From Thamnaconus septentrionalis (Eukaryota > Chordata > Actinopteri > Tetraodontiformes > Monacanthidae), in contig CM020501.1 of assembly GCA_009823395.1 (NCBI GenBank), forward strand, positions 14,679,861-14,743,860: a stretch of DNA of 64,000 bases, read 5' to 3'. The notes beneath the pieces were generated by a model. That model saw nothing but the letters and a program-made list of their open reading frames with translations. It searched no databases and was not told where the DNA came from. Both the position numbers and the translations under genes were made by a program. This document shows positions 63,604-64,000 of the stretch, piece after piece. Every line of letters begins with the position of its first letter. The first letter of the stretch is position 1.

Positions 63604-64000
63604 TTGAAACTCGTGTGTATTTGCTCAGAATGGACGAGCAACCTGTTATCACCAGCGTGGGTTTACTGCTACAGCCTGGTCGTGTGTGTGTGTGTGTGTG
63701 TGTGTGTTTCTTTTCTCTCTCTCTCTCTCTCCCCAGTTTTCTCTTATCAGTGAAGGGAAAACAGTCTAATGAGCGCAGAACAAACAGCCAAACATCTTTT
63801 TTTTTTCTCGCCCTGATCGTGACGGTCAACGGCCGCATGGCTTAGGGGAGTGTAATGTTTGCACTAACAATCACACACAACCCCTTTTAAGAAAAAAAGG
63901 AATGGCATTAAAGAGGGAGCGAGAGGGGGAGGCAGACAGTCATGGAGGCACTAATGATATGGTTATCGCTGCAGCATCTCCAGTTCAGTGGGTGAACTTT
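62721..64000 (+). other. pip4k2b: pip4k2b intron 1, part
   Basis: The first 350 bases are still CpG-rich. A (CA)n array lies at 63568-63601 and (GT)n/(CT)n at 63682-63730. Exon 2 (INELS...) is not reached. Confidence 0.7.

Overview
The window is vertebrate nuclear DNA, most likely from a teleost fish. Genes are split into short exons with GT..AG introns. Introns carry (CA)n/(GT)n microsatellites and fish-type interspersed repeats (hAT-like MITEs, a tRNA-derived SINE). Promoters are GC/CpG-rich. All recognised proteins are clear orthologues of genes found on human chromosome 17q12-q21.

Layout from left to right. (1) igfbp4, minus strand, coding exons 1 and 2 only; the 3' exons lie left of base 1. 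(2) ikzf3 (Aiolos), plus strand, divergent from igfbp4, seven coding exons at 11745-21346. (3) mllt6 (AF17), plus strand, twenty coding exons at 24257-43042, with a long 3' UTR ending near 45.8 kb. (4) Two tandem cisd3-type genes, plus strand, at 47398-49959 and 50618-51833; each encodes a small mitochondrial protein with two CDGSH iron-sulphur motifs. (5) pcgf2 (Mel18), minus strand, eight coding exons at 53522-59761, convergent with the second cisd3 copy. (6) pip4k2b, plus strand, first coding exon at 62577-62720, divergent from pcgf2 and running off the right edge. I assembled the exon models by hand from splice sites, reading phase and family similarity. Phases close in every gene except mllt6 exon 10, which holds one surplus base.

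The genes are not an operon-like system; this is a conserved syntenic block. Its themes are chromatin and transcription (ikzf3; mllt6, a DOT1L-cofactor family; pcgf2, a PRC1 subunit), mitochondrial Fe-S proteins (cisd3 pair), IGF binding (igfbp4) and phosphoinositide signalling (pip4k2b).

I found no convincing new multi-gene system. The observations most worth checking are: the tandem cisd3 pair with an inverted MITE pair around the first copy; the mllt6 exon 10 frame break; a GC-rich candidate internal promoter in mllt6 intron 4; altered key residues in the pcgf2 RING; a short uORF overlapping the pcgf2 start; a foldback element in a pcgf2 intron; and a small unrecognised membrane-protein-like ORF in an ikzf3 intron.
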